Assembly (NCBI GenBank): GCA_022510745.1
Contig: JAFLSY010000004.1
Span: 124,001 to 188,000 of the forward strand
Reading direction: 5' to 3'
DNA length: 64,000 nt
Origin: Lachnospiraceae bacterium
Lineage (GTDB): Bacteria > Bacillota > Clostridia > Lachnospirales > Lachnospiraceae
How positions within the stretch are numbered: the first letter of the stretch is position 1; each line of letters opens with the position of its first letter. A model generated the notes under the pieces. The model was not told where the DNA came from, searched no databases, and was given only the letters and a program-made list of their open reading frames with translations. The position numbers and the translations under genes are program-made. Shown in pieces: positions 1-8,613 of this stretch.

Positions 1-2
1 CA

Positions 3-314
3 TTAGTCGGTGTTGTTGATTCCGTATCCGAATATGTATATACTTCATTCAGCAAGGAAGAGATTGTGGGTCTGCTGGGAGATATTGCAAAATACAATAT
101 TGTGGATCAGACCGGTTTTCCAAAAGATGATATGCGGGGGGCCGATACCTTGGGATCTGCAGGCAGCTGTGTCTTTGCCATCAATCTGGATGATAATGTG
201 AAATGGCTGCACAAATATCTTTTTGAAGAAGAGAATTATCAGCCTTCTGCGCGGGTGGTGGAATATTCCAAAGTGGTGCATGATTTTGTATCAAAGTATG
301 TGAATATTGATTAG
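3..314 (+). CDS. LCP-family (LytR-CpsA-Psr) wall-polymer ligase, C-terminal fragment
   Basis: Only the last 103 codons are in the window; the reading frame is open from base 3 to a TAG at 312-314. The visible part carries the pattern I associate with the C-terminus of clostridial LCP proteins: a segment ending in a GFP turn (here DQTGFPKDD), then a short beta stretch, then an acidic tail with LHKYLFEEE. LCP enzymes sit outside the membrane and transfer undecaprenyl-linked polymers to peptidoglycan, which fits the surface-polysaccharide genes that follow. The catalytic arginine region lies upstream of the window, so activity cannot be judged. A terminator follows directly, so this gene seems to end the preceding transcript. 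The family call is by resemblance of a short segment and is moderately sure. Confidence 0.7.
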   Translation, partial: LVGVVDSVSEYVYTSFSKEEIVGLLGDIAKYNIVDQTGFPKDDMRGADTLGSAGSCVFAINLDDNVKWLHKYLFEEENYQPSARVVEYSKVVHDFVSKYVNID

Positions 315-367
315 AATCGGATATTGATAAAAACCCAATTATAGATTAAAATAAATAGTTGTAGGGC

Positions 368-395
368 AAAAGGAGCCGTTATACGGCTCCTTTTT
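368..395 (+). terminator. Rho-independent terminator after the LCP gene
   Basis: A perfect 9-bp inverted repeat (AGGAGCCGT at 371-379 and its complement at 383-391, three-base loop TAT) is extended by A/T pairs and followed by a run of T. It separates the LCP-type gene from glmS. The rest of the 139-base gap holds a possible -10 box and the glmS ribosome binding site. Confidence 0.85.
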
Positions 396-408
396 AAAAA
401 TATCCGCA

Positions 409-414
409 TATAAT
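409..414 (+). promoter_or_regulatory. Possible -10 box for glmS
   Basis: A perfect TATAAT lies just after the terminator and 39 bases before the glmS start. The region 17 bases upstream is the terminator stem and does not resemble TTGACA, so the box is unsupported by a -35. Transcription from about base 421 would give a leader of roughly 30 bases, too short for a glmS ribozyme. Confidence 0.35.
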
Positions 415-453
415 GCATTGAGAAAGGTGAAAAATCGGCAGACAGGTGATAGT

Positions 454-2280
454 ATGTGTGGAATTGTAGGATATATCGGAAGCAGGGAGGCAGCTCCCAT
501 TGTATTGGACGGACTCTCCAAACTGGAGTACAGGGGCTATGATTCGGCTGGTCTGGCAATACTGAATAACGGAGAAATCCAAATTACAAAAGCCATGGGA
601 AGACTCAAAGTTTTGGAGAACCTTACCCACGGCGGAGAGACTATGCCGGGCAGCGCAGGTATAGGGCATACCCGCTGGGCAACCCACGGAGCTCCCAGCG
701 ATATGAATTCTCACCCTCATTTCAACAAGGAAAGAACGATTGCCGTAGTACATAACGGCATCATTGAGAACTATATTGCACTTAAGAAGAAAATGCAGGA
801 TAAAGGCTATGAGTTTGTATCCGAAACAGATACGGAGGTACTGGCACATCTGCTGGATTACTACTACAAGGGCAATCCACTGGAGGCCATCACCAAGGTG
901 CTGCATCGTGTGGAGGGTTCCTATGCCTTGGGCATTCTTTTTTCAGAGCATCCGGGGGATATTTATGCGGTGCGTAAGGACAGTCCCCTGATCGCAGGAC
1001 AGAATGAAGAAGGCTGTTTCATTGCTTCCGACGTGCCGGCGATTTTAAAGTATACCCGCAAGGTATACTATGTGGATAATCAGGAAGTTGTAAAGCTGTC
1101 CAAGGATAAACTGCATTTTTATTCCGTGGACGGTGAAGAGCTGGAAAAGGAAGCCGTAACCATAGGCTGGGATGCCAATGCGGCGGAAAAAGAAGGCTAT
1201 GAACACTTTATGCTCAAGGAAATCTACGAACAGCCCAAAACCGTAACGGATACTGTTTCTCCCCGGCTCAAGGACGGGGAAATCGTAATAGAAGAACTGA
1301 ATATGACGGACGAGGAAATCAGGAATATTAAACGGATTCATATTGTGGCCTGCGGTTCGGCCTATCATACGGGAGTTGCCGCCAAATATATTTTGGAAGG
1401 TCTGGTAAGGATTCCGGTGGAGGTGGACGTGGCCTCCGAGTTCCGTTATCGAAGCCCCATTCTACAGGAAGGCTCCATGGTAATTGTCATCAGCCAGTCA
1501 GGAGAAACGGCAGATACATTGGCCGCCCTGCGGGAGGCCAAAAAACAAGGCTACAAGGTACTGGGCATTGTGAACGTGGTAGGCAGCTCTATAGCCAGGG
1601 AGGCAGACAATGTCATGTACACATGGGCCGGACCTGAAATTGCCGTAGCTACGACGAAAGCCTACAGCGCTCAGCTATCGGCCCTCTATCTGTTAGCTAT
1701 GAAGTTGGGCAGGACCATAGGCACTATCGGAGATGAATTGTTTGGGGAACTGCTGGAAGATCTGCGAAAACTGCCTAACCAGATAGAGCTGCTGTTGGGA
1801 CAGAAAGAGAAAATTCAGCGTTTTGCCAACCGCTATGTGGGAGCCAAAGACATTTTCTTTATCGGAAGAGGAATTGATTACGCAATTTCCCTGGAGGGTT
1901 CACTAAAGCTAAAAGAAACATCCTATGTACATTCGGAGGCATATCCTGCGGGAGAATTGAAACATGGCCCCATTTCCTTGATCGAGGACGGCACCTTGGT
2001 TGTTGCGGTATCCACGCAGCCGATATTGTATCAAAAAACGATCAGCAATATGGTGGAAGTAAAGGCAAGGGGCGCTTTTGTCATGGCGGTCACTTGTGAG
2101 GGAAACAAAGCGATAGAAAAAGCAGCGGACTATGTGTTATACATACCGGAGAGCAATCCGTATTTTACGAATTCTCTGGCAATCATCCCGCTGCAGTTAT
2201 TCAGCTACTATGTGGCTGTAGGTAAGGGTTGTGATGTGGATAAGCCCAGAAATCTGGCAAAATCCGTGACTGTAGAGTAA
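454..2280 (+). CDS. glmS: Glutamine-fructose-6-phosphate aminotransferase (isomerizing)
   Basis: GlmS makes glucosamine-6-phosphate from fructose-6-phosphate and glutamine in the cytoplasm, the first step to UDP-GlcNAc, the precursor of most sugars made by this locus. I start it at 454 because the protein must begin Met-Cys (the N-terminal Cys is the glutaminase nucleophile) and AGGTGAT lies just upstream at 445-451; an in-frame start at 418 would bury the Cys. The 608 residues match the usual family length. The N-terminal Ntn glutaminase has CGIVGYIG, GHTRWATHG and HNGIIENY. Two SIS domains follow, with SQSGETADTL and TTKAYSAQ, and the C-terminus is the typical KPRNLAKSVTVE. No glmS ribozyme fits in the short upstream gap. 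This may be the housekeeping copy or a locus-dedicated one. Confidence 0.97.
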   Translation: MCGIVGYIGSREAAPIVLDGLSKLEYRGYDSAGLAILNNGEIQITKAMGRLKVLENLTHGGETMPGSAGIGHTRWATHGAPSDMNSHPHFNKERTIAVVHNGIIENYIALKKKMQDKGYEFVSETDTEVLAHLLDYYYKGNPLEAITKVLHRVEGSYALGILFSEHPGDIYAVRKDSPLIAGQNEEGCFIASDVPAILKYTRKVYYVDNQEVVKLSKDKLHFYSVDGEELEKEAVTIGWDANAAEKEGYEHFMLKEIYEQPKTVTDTVSPRLKDGEIVIEELNMTDEEIRNIKRIHIVACGSAYHTGVAAKYILEGLVRIPVEVDVASEFRYRSPILQEGSMVIVISQSGETADTLAALREAKKQGYKVLGIVNVVGSSIAREADNVMYTWAGPEIAVATTKAYSAQLSALYLLAMKLGRTIGTIGDELFGELLEDLRKLPNQIELLLGQKEKIQRFANRYVGAKDIFFIGRGIDYAISLEGSLKLKETSYVHSEAYPAGELKHGPISLIEDGTLVVAVSTQPILYQKTISNMVEVKARGAFVMAVTCEGNKAIEKAADYVLYIPESNPYFTNSLAIIPLQLFSYYVAVGKGCDVDKPRNLAKSVTVE

Positions 2281-2324
2281 AAACGGATTTATGGGATATG
2301 GGATAGAAGCAAGAGGGATGGAGT

Positions 2325-3356
2325 ATGTGGGAATGTCATTTTGCCAATGAGCCGGTGGATTTTAAGCTGTTCTGGCTGAGATTATACCAAAAACTGAACA
2401 TCCTTTGCCTGGGCGTCCTGATTGGAGGACTGCTCGTGGGCGGCGGGTATTTTGTAAAACGGACCCTGTTTGCCCCGCAGCCGGAATATGCGGTAGAGGC
2501 GGAAACCTATCTGGAATACATTCTTAGGGAAGATGAGCCCTTGGGGTGGGTGGCTTTCACGGCTCCGGCCTGGGAGGCGATCATCCGCTCCCAGGAGTTC
2601 ATGGAGGATATCCAGTCCCAATTGGGAGGGACGATCACAATAGAGGAATTACAGGAAGCGGTAAGAGAGGTAGAGATTCCGGATGCACGCATTATTAAGA
2701 CTACTGTGGTAACGGCGGATCCGGAACTCTCTCTGGCGATAAGCCGTGCTTTGCAGACAGCGATTGCCAATTTCGGAGACAAACAGCGTGAAATTGAATC
2801 CACCCGCAGAATCTCTGACCCCGGTCAGGCAAAGCGGGTACTCGCGGATGACCGCACGCTGCGTGCCGTTTTGTTTGGCATGATATTAGGCGGCTGTATT
2901 ACCCTGTTTGGAATCTGCCTTTCCCTTGCGTTAGACGATACGGTGCGGGTACCGGAAACCTTTGAAAAACGGTACAAGCTTCCCATGCTGGGAGCCCTTG
3001 GCATGGAGGAAACAGGAGCAAACCTGCAGTATCTGTTCAAGGATAAAAAGCAGATTGCGGTAACGGGGATGGAAGGCATTCCCGTGGAAGAAGCCGCTTC
3101 CTCTTTACAGCAGTTGTTACCGGAAGGAACGGAGCTGGCCCTGTTGCCTGCGGAAATAAAGGAAACGGAGAAACTTCGTACTTTGGATGGAATAATCCTG
3201 ATTGTGGGAGCGGGAATCCATTCCGGTAAAAGTATAGAGCATACGATCACCTTTTTACAAAAACAGGGAACGATGGTCACAGCGGCTCTTTTGTGGGCGC
3301 CGGAGGAAAGGCTGCTTAAGCGTTATTATGGACTAAATAAAGCAAAACGGAGATAA
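2325..3356 (+). CDS. Wzz-like polysaccharide co-polymerase with a degenerate kinase-like C-terminal domain
   Basis: The 343-residue protein has two membrane segments (about 25-44 and 180-203) flanking an external alpha/beta domain, the layout of Wzz/CapA-type chain-length regulators. After the second segment comes VRVPETFEKRYKLPMLG, like the cytoplasmic hinge of these proteins. Residues 243-340 then look like a bacterial tyrosine-kinase ATPase domain that has lost its core. IAVTGMEG stands where the P-loop should be but has no GK(T/S), and the late strand DGIILIVGAG plus a YYG near the end resemble the distal part of CpsD/Wze. It therefore probably acts as a non-catalytic scaffold or needs a partner kinase encoded elsewhere. 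It begins the polysaccharide genes after glmS, 44 bases downstream. Confidence 0.8.
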   Translation: MWECHFANEPVDFKLFWLRLYQKLNILCLGVLIGGLLVGGGYFVKRTLFAPQPEYAVEAETYLEYILREDEPLGWVAFTAPAWEAIIRSQEFMEDIQSQLGGTITIEELQEAVREVEIPDARIIKTTVVTADPELSLAISRALQTAIANFGDKQREIESTRRISDPGQAKRVLADDRTLRAVLFGMILGGCITLFGICLSLALDDTVRVPETFEKRYKLPMLGALGMEETGANLQYLFKDKKQIAVTGMEGIPVEEAASSLQQLLPEGTELALLPAEIKETEKLRTLDGIILIVGAGIHSGKSIEHTITFLQKQGTMVTAALLWAPEERLLKRYYGLNKAKRR

Positions 3357-3358
3357 TT

Positions 3359-4150
3359 ATGAAGGTAGAGCTGTTGGTCTCGGCGCTGAATCAGGATCCT
3401 AAGGAACTGGCGGAGAAAATGCATATTGCCTCGGATGCCGTTATCATCAACCAGTGTGATAGAAAAGAGCAGGAAGAGTTTCTGAGGCTGGGAAGACGCA
3501 TTCGCTGCTTTTGCTTTGCGGAGCGGGGCGTGGGCAGAAGTCGTAATCATGCGATAGAAAAGGCAGAGGGAGACATCTGCCTTTTTGCAGACGAAGATAT
3601 TTGCTATTATGAGGGGTATGAGCAGGCCATCTTAGGGGCCTTTGCGGCGCATCCGCAGGCGGACATGCTGCTGTTCAATGTGCAGGCAGCGCCCGGACGG
3701 GAAACCTATCATATAGAAAGTTTCGGACGGGTGCACTGGTATAATTGCGGGCGCTACGGTGCAGTAAGCTTTGCCCTGCGCAGACAGGTATTTAAAAAAA
3801 GCGGTGTTCGGTTTTCTCTGTTATTTGGCGGGGGTGCCAAGTACAGCAACGGAGAGGACAGCTTGTTTATTCAGGAACTTTTAAGGCGTGGCTGCAAGAT
3901 CTATCGGGTACCTGTGGATATCGGCAGGGAAATAGAGCGTTCATCCACTTGGTTTCAGGGCTACAACGACAAGTTCTTTTTTGACAGGGGCGTACTCTAT
4001 GCCTTTTTGTATGGTCCTTTCGCGGACCTCATGGCATGGCGCTTTTTACTTGCCCACAAGAAAGTATTGTGTAAGGAAAAGTCGGTAAAGGAAGCCCATA
4101 TGCTGATGAAAAGAGGAATCAAGGAAGGCAGGAAGGAAAAGAAGGCATGA
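3359..4150 (+). CDS. GT2-like glycosyltransferase
   Basis: 263 residues with a GT-A style layout: an N-terminal beta strand (VELLVSALNQ), a GVGRSRNHAIEKAEGD segment matching the NxGxxxARN-type motif of GT2 enzymes, and FADEDI in the position of the metal-binding DXD. The later NGEDSLFIQEL resembles the GED acid-base region of GT2 proteins. There is no strong membrane segment. The start has CGGAG 8 bases upstream, and the stop overlaps the EpsG-like gene by 4 bases (ATGA), so the two are translationally coupled. Substrate unknown. The first strand lacks the classic DDGS motif, making this a divergent member. Confidence 0.7.
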   Translation: MKVELLVSALNQDPKELAEKMHIASDAVIINQCDRKEQEEFLRLGRRIRCFCFAERGVGRSRNHAIEKAEGDICLFADEDICYYEGYEQAILGAFAAHPQADMLLFNVQAAPGRETYHIESFGRVHWYNCGRYGAVSFALRRQVFKKSGVRFSLLFGGGAKYSNGEDSLFIQELLRRGCKIYRVPVDIGREIERSSTWFQGYNDKFFFDRGVLYAFLYGPFADLMAWRFLLAHKKVLCKEKSVKEAHMLMKRGIKEGRKEKKA

Positions 4151-5229
4151 TTCTGTACCTCAGCTTGACGGCGGCGGTGCTCGTTTTGGCCGTCTTTGTG
4201 AACAATCAAATCAAGTCAGGCGCCGGCATTGTGACCAGACAGCAGTTATGCGGTTATGTGCTGCTTGCGGGCATGTTTCTTTTACTTGCCGGCGTGTCCG
4301 CGTGCCGTTTAGGTGTGGGAAATGACTACGGAGAATATCTGCAAATATTTGAAAATCTCTCACAGAGCAGGCATGTTTCCACGGAAATCGGTTTTAATGC
4401 GGTAGTCTTATTGGTTCAGTATTTCTTTGGTACGGGAGATGTGGCTGCAAGGGTTATTTTTGCAGTCTTTGCCTTTGGGACGGTCTTCTTTTTTCTGCGT
4501 GCCATCTATGACCAGAGTAAATGGTTTTGGTATTCCATATTTCTGTTTATGATGCAGGGCTATTTCTTTAACAGTATGACGCAGGTGCGATACTATTTTG
4601 TACTGTCGATTGCCCTGTATGCCATGAAATATGTGCAGCAGAAACGCTGGACGGTTTTTGTTCTCTGGATTTTATTTGCGGCATTGTTTCATAAGACGGT
4701 TCTTTTTGTTCTGCCGGTCTATTTTGCCGCCACCTGGGCATTTAAGAAATGGCACGCGCTGCCGATAGCGGGCTTTTGCGCGACTCTTTTACTGTTTCCC
4801 GAATTTTATCGCAGACTGATTTTTTTGATATACCCTTTTTATGAAAATTCTCTTTTTGATACGGGAACAACTTCCGTGATAAATATTGTGAAATCCCTGG
4901 GTGTGCTGGTGCTGTGCCTTTTATATTACAAACAGGCCATCCAAGGAGACGAAGTAAACCGGTTCTACTTTTACTTAAATATCGGAGCTTTATTATTGTA
5001 TATATGCTGTTCCTTTATGCCGGTCATCTCCAGGATGGGCTACTATATGAATATTTCCAATCTGTTTCTGATTCCGGGAGTTCTGCAGAAAATACCGGAT
5101 AAGAAGCAGAAGCTGTTTTTTGTCACAGCAACAACAGCGGCGTTTGCCCTATACTTTGCTGCATTTCTCTATAAGGCGTACGAGATGGATATTCGTCTGT
5201 TACCCTACACGGACTGGATATTCCACTGA
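4147..5229 (+). CDS. EpsG-like membrane polysaccharide polymerase
   Basis: 360 residues with about ten hydrophobic spans. The first loop carries ACRLGVGNDYGEYLQIF, the recognisable EpsG-family pattern (R-x-GxDxxxY), and is followed by a conserved EIGFN and an arginine-rich QVRYYFVLSIALYAMKY segment. EpsG proteins are Wzy-like polymerases that join repeat units on the outer face of the membrane in Gram-positive exopolysaccharide systems. It starts within the stop of the GT2 gene (ATGA overlap). A second Wzy/ligase-like protein lies at 31049, so this locus has two polymerase candidates. Confidence 0.82.
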   Translation: MILYLSLTAAVLVLAVFVNNQIKSGAGIVTRQQLCGYVLLAGMFLLLAGVSACRLGVGNDYGEYLQIFENLSQSRHVSTEIGFNAVVLLVQYFFGTGDVAARVIFAVFAFGTVFFFLRAIYDQSKWFWYSIFLFMMQGYFFNSMTQVRYYFVLSIALYAMKYVQQKRWTVFVLWILFAALFHKTVLFVLPVYFAATWAFKKWHALPIAGFCATLLLFPEFYRRLIFLIYPFYENSLFDTGTTSVINIVKSLGVLVLCLLYYKQAIQGDEVNRFYFYLNIGALLLYICCSFMPVISRMGYYMNISNLFLIPGVLQKIPDKKQKLFFVTATTAAFALYFAAFLYKAYEMDIRLLPYTDWIFH

Positions 5230-5252
5230 CGGGAAGGCAAGGGAGGAAGCAT

Positions 5253-6056
5253 ATGGGAGACTGTAGATTTTCAATCATTGTGGTTTGTTTAAATGCAGGA
5301 AGTAAACTGGAGCAGACCATTGATAGTATACGAAAACAGACCTATGACACCTATGAAATTCTGATAAAAGACGGAGGCAGCACCGATGGCTCCATAGAGG
5401 CGCTTTTTGCACAAGAGAAGGATTCAAAGAGGCTGAAACTGATACAGGAGAAGGACGGCGGCATCTATGAGGCCATGAATCAGGCCGTCCTGCATGCGGT
5501 GGGCGACTATGTATTGTTTTTAAATTGTGGGGACAGTTTTGCGGCGGATGACGTACTGCAAAGAACCGCAGCATATATTCAGGATGATCCCGGCAAGGGA
5601 ATCTACTATGGGGATACCTTTTGGGAGCAGACAGGTGTGACGGCAATGGCGCCAAAAAGCATTACACCTTTTATCTGTTATCGGAATATTCCCTGCCATC
5701 AGGCATGTTTTTACGAGAGGACATTGTTTGCTGAGAAGTCCTATGATCCTGTCTATCGGATCAGGGCAGATTATGACCACTTTCTCTGGTGCGTATTAAA
5801 GAAAGGTATTTCACCTGCTTATATGGGCTTTACCGTGGCAAGCTACGAGGGCGGCGGCTTTTCGGAAACTAAAAAAAATAGGAAAAAAAGTAAGGTTGAG
5901 CATAAAAAAATTACAGCAGGCTATTTGTCTAAAAAGCAGCTGATTTGTTATCGTGCTTATATGGTATGCAGTCTGGCGCCGCTTCGCAGGTGGATGGCAG
6001 AAAGCAAGACCTTTTCCGGGCTGTATCAAAAACTGAAGAAGAGGTGGTATGGATGA
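5253..6056 (+). CDS. GT2 glycosyltransferase
   Basis: 267 residues of a cytoplasmic GT-A enzyme. Clear motifs are FSIIVVCLN, DGGSTDG at 40-46, KDGGIYEAMNQA at 68-79 and a DXD-equivalent NCGD at 91-94. The KDGGIYxAMN plus FLNxGD combination is typical of the WcaA/colanic-type GT2 subgroup. Towards the C-terminus the region 150-235 resembles the acceptor half. The stop overlaps the next gene by 4 bases (ATGA). Donor and acceptor are not predictable. Confidence 0.88.
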   Translation: MGDCRFSIIVVCLNAGSKLEQTIDSIRKQTYDTYEILIKDGGSTDGSIEALFAQEKDSKRLKLIQEKDGGIYEAMNQAVLHAVGDYVLFLNCGDSFAADDVLQRTAAYIQDDPGKGIYYGDTFWEQTGVTAMAPKSITPFICYRNIPCHQACFYERTLFAEKSYDPVYRIRADYDHFLWCVLKKGISPAYMGFTVASYEGGGFSETKKNRKKSKVEHKKITAGYLSKKQLICYRAYMVCSLAPLRRWMAESKTFSGLYQKLKKRWYG

Positions 6057-7375
6057 GAATTCTATGGCTTTGCAATATTATACCGCCCATGATAGCCGAG
6101 GCATTGAAGCTGCCTGCAAGCAATAAGGAGGGCTGGATCAGCGGCCTTTTGGAGGAATGGAGGCAGCATAGTGCGGATGGGGATATGGAATTGGGTATCT
6201 GCTTTCCGCTGGCACCAAGATCCATACCGGATGAAGTGCTGAACGAGCTTTCCTGCGAACGAGCTATCCCTCTTGCCGGAGAGACACAGGGGATTCATTA
6301 TTATGGTTTTTTTGAGGATACCGTAAGACCGGAATACTATGATGTGGATCTGGAGAAACAGCTTACCCATATATTAAACAGCTTTGACCCCCATCTGGTA
6401 CATGTTTTCGGGACAGAATATCCCCATGCCCTTGCCATGGCAAAATGTATTGGCGGCAGGCGCCTTTTGGTGGGCATCCAAGGACTGTGCAGCCGGATAG
6501 CGGACTGTTACGGCGCAGGATTGCCGAAGCGGATACAGAGACGTTATTTGCTGCGGGATCTGCTAAAAGGAGATAATATCGCAAGACAGCAGAAAAAGTT
6601 TATGCGGCGTGGGGAGATGGAAGTGCGCTGTCTACAGCTTGCACCCCATGTTACCGGCAGGACAGCCTGGGACAGGGCTGCGGTAAAGGAAATCAACCCC
6701 GCTGCCGGATACTATGCAATGAATGAGACTTTGCGCCCCGAATTTTATGGGGCGTGTTGGAAAAGGGAAGACTGTGAAACCTATAGCATATTCTTAAGCC
6801 AGGGGAATTATCCTCTGAAGGGTCTGCATCTTCTTTTAGAAGCATTGCCGAGGATTAAAGAGCGTTATCCCCGGGTAAAGGTCTATGTTGCGGGAGATGT
6901 GATCACCCGGTACGAAACCTTAAAAGAAAAGCTGAAGATTGGTTCCTACGGGCAGTATTGCCTAAAACTGATCAACCATTTGGGACTGAAGGATACGGTG
7001 TGCTTTGTAGGGCGTTTGAACAGTGAAGAAATGCGGAACCGCTACCTGCAAAGTCATGTGTTTTTATCTGCTTCCGTATTGGAAAATTCCTCCAATTCCG
7101 TGGGGGAGGCCATGCTGCTTGGCATGCCGGTAGTAAGTTCTGACGTGGGCGGAATTTCCAGCTTGCTGACGGACAAGAAGGAAGGATTTTTGTACCCCTG
7201 CATGGATAGGGAGGCCCTTGCGGAAGCCATATGCAAAATGTTTGCGGATGACGCCTGTGCAGCGGAATGCGGCAGACTGGCAAGAGAGCGTGCCTTAAAG
7301 ACCCATGACCCCATAAGAAATTATGAGAGACTGCTGGAAATCTATGATGCACTTTGTAAAGAGGAGCGATCATGA
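6053..7375 (+). CDS. GT4 glycosyltransferase
   Basis: 440 residues beginning MRILWLCN, with two Rossmann halves of the GT-B fold. In the C-terminal half I see FLSQGNYPLKGLHLL, a loop binding the donor, then SASVLENSSNSVGEAMLLGMPVVSSDVGG, which contains the ExxxxxE-type donor motif of GT4 (shown here only in part: ENSSNSVGEAM). I chose the start at 6053 because it overlaps the previous stop by four bases; longer in-frame starts would run far into the upstream gene. It is followed by another ATGA overlap with the next GT4. Substrate unknown. Confidence 0.87.
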   Translation: MRILWLCNIIPPMIAEALKLPASNKEGWISGLLEEWRQHSADGDMELGICFPLAPRSIPDEVLNELSCERAIPLAGETQGIHYYGFFEDTVRPEYYDVDLEKQLTHILNSFDPHLVHVFGTEYPHALAMAKCIGGRRLLVGIQGLCSRIADCYGAGLPKRIQRRYLLRDLLKGDNIARQQKKFMRRGEMEVRCLQLAPHVTGRTAWDRAAVKEINPAAGYYAMNETLRPEFYGACWKREDCETYSIFLSQGNYPLKGLHLLLEALPRIKERYPRVKVYVAGDVITRYETLKEKLKIGSYGQYCLKLINHLGLKDTVCFVGRLNSEEMRNRYLQSHVFLSASVLENSSNSVGEAMLLGMPVVSSDVGGISSLLTDKKEGFLYPCMDREALAEAICKMFADDACAAECGRLARERALKTHDPIRNYERLLEIYDALCKEERS

Positions 7376-8583
7376 GAGTAACCTTTGTTTCCAATTACAT
7401 CAATCATCATCAGATGCCTTTTTGTGAAGCTATGTATGAGAGGCTGAAAGAAGAATATTGCTTTATTCAGACAGAGCCCATGGAGGAAGAGCGGGTAAAG
7501 ATGGGCTGGGATGCGTCCCTTGCAGAGCTTCCTTATGTGCGAAAGTACTATGAGGAGGAAGTTGTTTGCAAAGAACTGATCGAGCAAAGCGATGTGGTGT
7601 TGTTCGGCGGTGTGGAGGATGAAAGTTATATTACGGAGCGCCTAAAAAGCGGAAAGCCCGTGGTTCGTTTAAGCGAGCGCATTTACAAGGAAGGGCAATG
7701 GAAAGCGGTTTCCCCCAGAGGGCTTCTCAAAAAGTACAAAGATCATACCCACTATCGAAGCAAACCGGTATACCTGCTCTGCTGTGGCGGTTATGTGGCA
7801 AGCGATTTTCACATTGTCCGGGCGTATCCGGAGAAAATGTTTCAGTGGGGATACTTCCCGGAACTGGTTAAGCAGGATATTGACGAACTGCTTTTAAAAA
7901 AACGCAGCAGGCGGGAGAGGGAAGGAAAGTTCTCGTTGTTGTGGGCGGGACGATTTATTGACTGGAAGCACCCGGAACATGCAATAGAAGCTGCCGCGAG
8001 GCTGAAACAGGACGGCTTTGCCTTTACCCTCACCATGGTGGGCGGCGGAGAAATGGAAGAGACATTAAGAGCGCTGGCAGAGCAGAATGGGCTTGCAGAT
8101 ATGGTGCGCTTTACGGGCTATTTAAAACCTGCTGAGGTTAGGAAGCAGATGGAACAGGCGGATGTGTATCTTTTTACCAGCGATTACAAAGAAGGCTGGG
8201 GTGCGGTCTTAAACGAGGCTATGAACAGCGGCTGTGCGGTGGTTGCAAACTGCGCTGTTGGGGCTGCTCCCTTTTTATTAAAACCGGGAAGAAACGGTTT
8301 GATCTATCCAAACGGCAGACAGGATCTGCTTTATGAGAGACTGACCCTGCTGTTTAGGGAACCGGAGCACATGGAAGCTTTAGGGAGAGAAGCCTACCGT
8401 ACCATAGCCGGAGAATGGAATGCGGCGGAAGCCGCAAAACGGCTGATATCGTTTTTACAGGATTTGACAAAGGGCGGGGTCAACCCTGCAAAGCAAGGGA
8501 TTTTAAGTCCGGCGCCAATCATTTCCCCAAAGAAGATGTATCAATATATGACAAATATGTTAGAAAAAGGAAAGTCGCTGTAA
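7372..8583 (+). CDS. GT4-type glycosyltransferase
   Basis: 403 residues with a GT-B layout. The N-terminus MRVTFVSNYINHHQ resembles enzymes of polysaccharide clusters, and the C-terminal half has LLWAGRFIDWKHPEHAIEAA (donor-side loop) and GWGAVLNEAMNSGCAVV (the E-x7-E donor-binding motif region). A DYKEGWG stretch precedes the acceptor glutamate. It is coupled to the gene before by an ATGA overlap. There are no membrane spans. The last 30 residues carry a short tail that ends in a basic helix. Confidence 0.83.
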   Translation: MRVTFVSNYINHHQMPFCEAMYERLKEEYCFIQTEPMEEERVKMGWDASLAELPYVRKYYEEEVVCKELIEQSDVVLFGGVEDESYITERLKSGKPVVRLSERIYKEGQWKAVSPRGLLKKYKDHTHYRSKPVYLLCCGGYVASDFHIVRAYPEKMFQWGYFPELVKQDIDELLLKKRSRREREGKFSLLWAGRFIDWKHPEHAIEAAARLKQDGFAFTLTMVGGGEMEETLRALAEQNGLADMVRFTGYLKPAEVRKQMEQADVYLFTSDYKEGWGAVLNEAMNSGCAVVANCAVGAAPFLLKPGRNGLIYPNGRQDLLYERLTLLFREPEHMEALGREAYRTIAGEWNAAEAAKRLISFLQDLTKGGVNPAKQGILSPAPIISPKKMYQYMTNMLEKGKSL

Positions 8584-8613
8584 TCGAGTGATTCGTGGAA
8601 AGGAACACATGGA

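Noticed and set aside
315..453. glmS ribozyme in the glmS leader
   Set aside because: The gap has only 139 bases, of which about 80 are before or inside a terminator; the ribozyme core would not fit and I see no matching core.
394..906. 170-codon reading frame on the - strand opposite glmS
   Set aside because: It lies wholly across the terminator and the conserved glmS coding region, has no ribosome binding site and shows no family motif; it is a shadow of the glmS frame.
2825..3280. 151-codon - strand frame opposite the Wzz-like gene
   Set aside because: Ser/Arg-rich composition typical of an antisense shadow; the + strand protein has clear domain structure.
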